Origin: SZUA-309 sp965233675
GTDB lineage: Bacteria > Pseudomonadota > Gammaproteobacteria > Pseudomonadales > Azotimanducaceae
Assembly: GCA_965233675.1 (NCBI GenBank)
Contig: OZ247498.1
Coordinates: 2,418,001-2,482,000 of the forward strand
DNA length: 64,000 bases
Direction of reading: 5' to 3'
Shown here: positions 60,325 to 64,000 of the stretch, piece after piece
How the letters are laid out: the number at the start of each line of letters is the position of its first letter
How positions within the stretch are numbered: the stretch's first letter is position 1
The notes under the pieces: model-generated
The model's database searches: none
What the model was told of the DNA's origin: nothing
The model's input: only the letters and a program-made list of their open reading frames with translations
Position numbers and translations under genes: made by a program

Positions 60325-61785
60325 ATGGCTATGGCCGAAAACCCAGTTCAGTACCAGCGACAACAAAAACGCGAAGGCAAGGTTCCGGTCAGCACCAAAA
60401 TCTTCCAGGGGTTCGGCGGTCTGTCGAACAGTCACAAAGATTTCGCATTCAATAACTTCCTCCTCCTCTACTACAGTCAGATCCTCGGCGTACCCGCCTC
60501 CACCGCGGCCATCATCCTGGCCCTGTGCCTGCTCGCCGACGCCATTACCGACCCCATCGTCGGCGCCTACTCGGACAACTTCAGATCGCGGCTCGGCCGC
60601 CGGCACCCATTCATGTATGCCGCGGCGGTACCGCTGGGTGGGTTTATCTATCTGCTGTTTACACCACCTGCCGGTGCCTCGGAGCTGGTGCTGGTGATCT
60701 GGCTGTTTGCTTTCACCCTGTGCACCCGAACCGCCTTCACTTTTTTCATCATGCCGTGGAATGCAGTGGCGGCCGAATACTCCGACGACTACGTGGAACG
60801 CACGTCCATCATCACTTACCGCTACGTGGTGGGCTGGATCGGCGGCGTCATCTTTTCCTTCGCCATGTACACCTTCGTCTTCACCTCGTCGGCCGAATAC
60901 CCGGCCGGACAACTCGACCCGGGTAACTACCCGCTGTTCGCGATGATCACCGGCGCTCTGATCACCCTCTGGTGCCTCCTGTCCACCCACATGACCCGGC
61001 GTGAGGTGCCCTACCTGCTGCAGCCCGTGCAGGAAACCCCCAGGTTCAATTTCATGGACCTCGCACGTCAGGTGCTGCTGGCGCTGACGAGCAGGAACTT
61101 CCGCCTTACGTTCACCGCCATGCTGTTCTTCGCCGGCATTGCCGGGATCGGTGGCGTATTCGACATGTACATGAACACCTATTTCTGGGCGTTCACTCCT
61201 GAAGACCTGCGCTGGTTTGCATTCTCCATCTTCGGCGCCATGGCAGCGTTCGTCGTCGTCCCGATCGTGCAGCAGCATTTCCAGAAACAGCAGATCCTCG
61301 TCACGGTGCTGGCTACCACGATGGTCTTCGCCATGCTGAAGGTGATCTTCCGCTTTGCCGACATCTGGCCGGACAACGGCGATCCCTGGCTGGTGGTCGC
61401 CCTCGTGATTCACACTTCATTCATCGCCGGACTCCTGACCACCGCCGGCATCATGTTCGGGTCCATGGTGGCCGATATGGTGGATGAACAGGAGCATCGG
61501 GTCGGGCGCCGACAGGAAGGCGTTTTCGCCTCCGCGATCGGTTTCTCTTCGAAAGCGACTTCGAGTCTCGGACTGATCATCGGCGGCTTTCTACTCGACT
61601 ATGCGATCGGCTTTCCAAGAGGCACCCTGCCCGGCGAGGTGGCAGACAACGTATTGTTCAAGCTGGCATTCACAGACGGCATCGCGGTGCCCATCTGCTA
61701 TTTCCTGCCGATCTGGATGCTGACCCGGTACACGTTGACCCGGGCCCAGCTCAGCACCATTCAATCGGAGTTAAGCCGTGACTGA
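60325..61785 (+). CDS. GPH-family sugar:cation symporter (MFS)
   Basis: 486 residues from ATG 60325 (another ATG two codons later). GPH landmarks are KIFQGFGGLSNSHKDFAFN, LCLLADAITDPIVGAYSDNFRSRLGRRHPFMY and VVGWIGGVIFSFAMY, with 12 membrane segments. Members take up glycosides such as melibiose, glucuronides or sugar sulfates with H+ or Na+. Next to glucosylglycerate genes, a glycoside substrate is plausible. It overlaps the following MFS gene by eight bases, so they form an operon. Confidence 0.87.
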   Translation: MAMAENPVQYQRQQKREGKVPVSTKIFQGFGGLSNSHKDFAFNNFLLLYYSQILGVPASTAAIILALCLLADAITDPIVGAYSDNFRSRLGRRHPFMYAAAVPLGGFIYLLFTPPAGASELVLVIWLFAFTLCTRTAFTFFIMPWNAVAAEYSDDYVERTSIITYRYVVGWIGGVIFSFAMYTFVFTSSAEYPAGQLDPGNYPLFAMITGALITLWCLLSTHMTRREVPYLLQPVQETPRFNFMDLARQVLLALTSRNFRLTFTAMLFFAGIAGIGGVFDMYMNTYFWAFTPEDLRWFAFSIFGAMAAFVVVPIVQQHFQKQQILVTVLATTMVFAMLKVIFRFADIWPDNGDPWLVVALVIHTSFIAGLLTTAGIMFGSMVADMVDEQEHRVGRRQEGVFASAIGFSSKATSSLGLIIGGFLLDYAIGFPRGTLPGEVADNVLFKLAFTDGIAVPICYFLPIWMLTRYTLTRAQLSTIQSELSRD

Positions 61786-63106
61786 AGCCGTCCGCAGCGG
61801 AATGTTCTCTTCCCTGGTCTTCAGGGACTTCCGCCTGCTGTGGCTGGGCAACGTTGCCGCCACCTTCGCCATGCAGATGCAGATGGTGGCGAGAGGCTGG
61901 CTCATCTATGACATGACCGCCTCTCCCATGGCGCTGACCTGGGTGATGCTTTCCTTCATGCTGCCGTCGGTGGTCTTCTCCCTGGCCGGCGGTGTGATTG
62001 CCGACCGCCTCAGGAAGCGATCGATCATGATCGTTTCCGGCATCTTCAATACCATCGCCACAACGGCCCTGGCAGCCATCGTCTATGCCGGGGACGTCAC
62101 TTTCTGGCACTTCATCTACTTCGGCGTCTTCAACGGCACGGTGCTGGCGCTGTCGATGCCGGCCCGGGCCTCGGTGACGCCGGAAATCGTCGGTCGTGAT
62201 CAGGTGGTGAACGCCATGGCGCTGCAGTCCGCCACCTTCAATCTCTCCAGGATCGTGGGGCCAACCCTGGCCGGTATGCTGATTGCCCTGTTCGGCTCGG
62301 GGGACACGAGTTCGGCCGAGGGCGTTGGCATCGTCATCTTCACCGTCACCCTGCTCTACCTCTTTTCCGTGATCTGTACCGCCCTCATTCACTACCAGGG
62401 AAATCCGCATCGGGAAGGGACAAGTCCTGTCGCTGACGTGATCGAAGGCTTCCGCTTCATGCGCGAACAACGGATCGTGCTCGGACTGCTGGTGATGGGA
62501 TTTGTGCCTATGACCTTCGGTTTTTCCGTCACCTTTCTGATGCCCGCCTTCAACGCCGATATCATTCTGGGCGGCCCGGACACCCTGGGGTTGCTGATGA
62601 CGGCGGCGGGTACCGGCGCGCTAGGCGGTTCGCTGCTCCTCGCCCGAGCCGGCGACATCGGCGGCAAAGGCCGGGTGATGTTCTATGCCGGATTCCTCTG
62701 GGCCATCTTCATCGCCGCCTTTGCGCTGTCCGGCAACCTGGTGGCCGCCATGTTCTTCGGTGCGGTCACCGGTCTCTTCGGTGCGGTGATGGGCTCGCTC
62801 AACATGAGCGTCATCCAGATCGCACTGCCGGATGAGATACGCGGCCGGGTGATGGCCATCATGATGATGGCCCATGGCTTCATGCCGCTCGGCATCATTC
62901 CGATCAGCGCTGTGGCCGAAACCTGGGGCATCGACCTGGCGCTCGCGCTCGCGGCCGTTCTGCTGGCGACCAGCCTGCTGCTGCTGAGAATCTGGATTCC
63001 CGAGCTCGCCCGCATCGACAAAGGCCACGACGAGGATTCCGAACAGCATGCGGATGCAGGCATTGCCGCGGGGGATGAGCAGCTACCAGGCGGTCGGCAG
63101 GTGTGA
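61778..63106 (+). CDS. MFS transporter (DHA3/EntS-like exporter)
   Basis: A 442-residue, 12-helix MFS protein beginning FSSLVFRDFRLLWLGNVAATFAMQMQMVARGWLIYDMT, as in the EntS-like DHA3 exporters, with GGVIADRLRKRSIM in loop 2-3 and SMPARASVTPEIVGRDQVVNAMALQSATFNLSRIVGPTLAG. Such proteins export siderophores or drugs. The C-tail is acidic (KGHDEDSEQHADAG). The ATG overlaps the previous gene by eight bases and its stop overlaps the next GTG start by four. Confidence 0.85.
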   Translation: MTEAVRSGMFSSLVFRDFRLLWLGNVAATFAMQMQMVARGWLIYDMTASPMALTWVMLSFMLPSVVFSLAGGVIADRLRKRSIMIVSGIFNTIATTALAAIVYAGDVTFWHFIYFGVFNGTVLALSMPARASVTPEIVGRDQVVNAMALQSATFNLSRIVGPTLAGMLIALFGSGDTSSAEGVGIVIFTVTLLYLFSVICTALIHYQGNPHREGTSPVADVIEGFRFMREQRIVLGLLVMGFVPMTFGFSVTFLMPAFNADIILGGPDTLGLLMTAAGTGALGGSLLLARAGDIGGKGRVMFYAGFLWAIFIAAFALSGNLVAAMFFGAVTGLFGAVMGSLNMSVIQIALPDEIRGRVMAIMMMAHGFMPLGIIPISAVAETWGIDLALALAAVLLATSLLLLRIWIPELARIDKGHDEDSEQHADAGIAAGDEQLPGGRQV

Positions 63107-64000
63107 GCTCCCTGGTTACCGGCAGTGCGGGGCATCTGGGCGAAGGTCTGGTGCGGACCCTCAGGGCGGCCGGCGAGGACGTCACAGGGCTGGACATCAA
63201 ACGCTCACCCTGGACGGATCGAGTCGGAAGCATCCGCGACAAGGCGCTGATCCAGGAGCTGATGACAGGCGTGCAGACGGTGTTTCATACTGCCACGCTG
63301 CATAAGCCCCACGTCGCCACTCACAGTAAACAGGATTTCATCGACACCAACCTATCCGGCACGCTGAATCTGCTCGATTGCGCGTCGGCCGCGGGTGTTG
63401 CGCAGTTCATCTTTACCAGCACGACCAGCGTGTTCGGCAATGCCCTTCGGCCGCCACCGGGCACGCCGGCTGCCTGGATCACCGAAGCAGTCGTTCCGGA
63501 ACCGAAAAATATCTACGGTGTGAGTAAAGCCACGGCCGAAGACCTCTGCCTGCTCACCCACCGGCAGCGCGCGCTCGCCTGTATCGTGCTGCGAACCTCC
63601 AGGTTCTTCCCGGAAGAGGACGACAACCGCGAACGACGCCAGCAGTTCACCAACGTGAATCTAAAGGCAAACGAGTTTCTATACCGCCGGGTGGACATAC
63701 AGGATGTGGTCGAAGCCCACCTTCGTGCCCGGGCGTGTGCCGGTCGAATCGGCTTTGGTCGTTACATCATCAGTGCCACGTCACCGTTTGAGCCAGACGA
63801 TCTTGCCGAACTGAACAGCAATGCCCCTGCCGTGGTCGCCAGAAAATACCCTGGCTATCAGGCGATCTATGAACGGCACAACTTCCGGATGCAGCAACAC
63901 ATAGACCGGGTCTACGTGAACACTGCAGCGAGAAGAGATCTCGGCTGGTCACCCGAATGGAACTTCGAAACCGTGCTGGATCGTCTGAAACGGAATGTGC
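63103..64000 (+). CDS. NAD-dependent epimerase/dehydratase (partial)
   Basis: The frame starts at GTG 63103, overlapping the previous stop as GTGA, and runs to the window edge (299 residues seen). It is an extended SDR: cofactor motif VTGSAGHLGEG, HTATLHKPHVATH, Ser/Thr in FIFTSTTSVFG, catalytic YGVSK, and VDIQDVVEAHLRA near the end. Members epimerise or dehydrate nucleotide sugars or reduce related substrates. With no sugar-nucleotide genes beside it the substrate is open. It shares the operon with the two transporters. Confidence 0.85.
   Translation, partial: MSSLVTGSAGHLGEGLVRTLRAAGEDVTGLDIKRSPWTDRVGSIRDKALIQELMTGVQTVFHTATLHKPHVATHSKQDFIDTNLSGTLNLLDCASAAGVAQFIFTSTTSVFGNALRPPPGTPAAWITEAVVPEPKNIYGVSKATAEDLCLLTHRQRALACIVLRTSRFFPEEDDNRERRQQFTNVNLKANEFLYRRVDIQDVVEAHLRARACAGRIGFGRYIISATSPFEPDDLAELNSNAPAVVARKYPGYQAIYERHNFRMQQHIDRVYVNTAARRDLGWSPEWNFETVLDRLKRNV

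Overview
The window is GC-rich, densely coded DNA from a Gram-negative bacterium, most likely a free-living gammaproteobacterium. Reasons: lipoprotein and Tat signals, outer-membrane beta-barrel and TolC-type proteins, an HME-RND efflux system, a complete Pel polysaccharide operon in Pseudomonas order, and many acyl-CoA, BVMO and SDR genes of the lipid- or terpenoid-degrading kind. A glucosylglycerate osmolyte cluster suggests a saline or nitrogen-poor habitat. The genus cannot be fixed from the sequence. I saw no tRNA, rRNA, IS element, phage gene or CRISPR.

Layout. 1-2330 (minus): the start of a chaperone-usher-like operon, with a small pilin-like protein, a two-domain paralogue (possible tip adhesin) and a PapD-type chaperone that runs off the left edge. 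2643-3179: an orphan exported protein. 3194-16948 (minus): pelA-B-C-D-E-F-G preceded by an HDOD-GGDEF diguanylate cyclase. The cyclase keeps its catalytic and inhibitory sites and PelD keeps a c-di-GMP-type RxxD, so signal source and receptor are neighbours. 17206-21006: an Eda-type aldolase, divergent from a three-gene exported redox operon (lipoprotein cytochrome c, Tat-exported ALO-type lactone oxidase, Tat-like PLP enzyme). 21139-25888: a single-chain biotin-dependent acyl-CoA carboxylase and an acyl-CoA dehydrogenase. 26002-32378 (minus): a Czc-type HME-RND metal efflux operon with a His-rich small membrane protein. 32438-34979 (minus): two bactofilins and an unknown 445-residue protein. 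35050-38399 (minus): a peroxiredoxin, a UbiA prenyltransferase and a membrane-anchored sulfatase in one tight operon.

The peroxiredoxin is the most striking gene. Its peroxidatic cysteine codon is an in-frame UGA, the protein homology continues in the same frame on both sides, and a bacterial SECIS-like hairpin with GU in its loop follows at the right distance. It is probably a selenoprotein that ordinary gene calling splits in two.

38537-38915 holds a frameshifted, N-terminally truncated SRPBCC gene, then a Crp/Fnr regulator. 39884-54431 is a catabolic region: VOC proteins, enoyl-CoA hydratases, SDRs, acyl-CoA dehydrogenases, an LLM (F420-type) oxidoreductase, an MDR oxidoreductase and a Baeyer-Villiger monooxygenase. 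It is interrupted at 45811-47942 by an ArsR-type regulator with a duplicated operator, two small lipoproteins and a periplasmic solute-binding protein. 54500-63106 combines a sodium:solute symporter, glucosylglycerate phosphorylase, glucosyl-3-phosphoglycerate synthase and phosphatase, and two MFS transporters. An NAD-dependent epimerase is cut by the right edge. Several intergenic stretches carry triplets of 12-16 bp tandem repeats.
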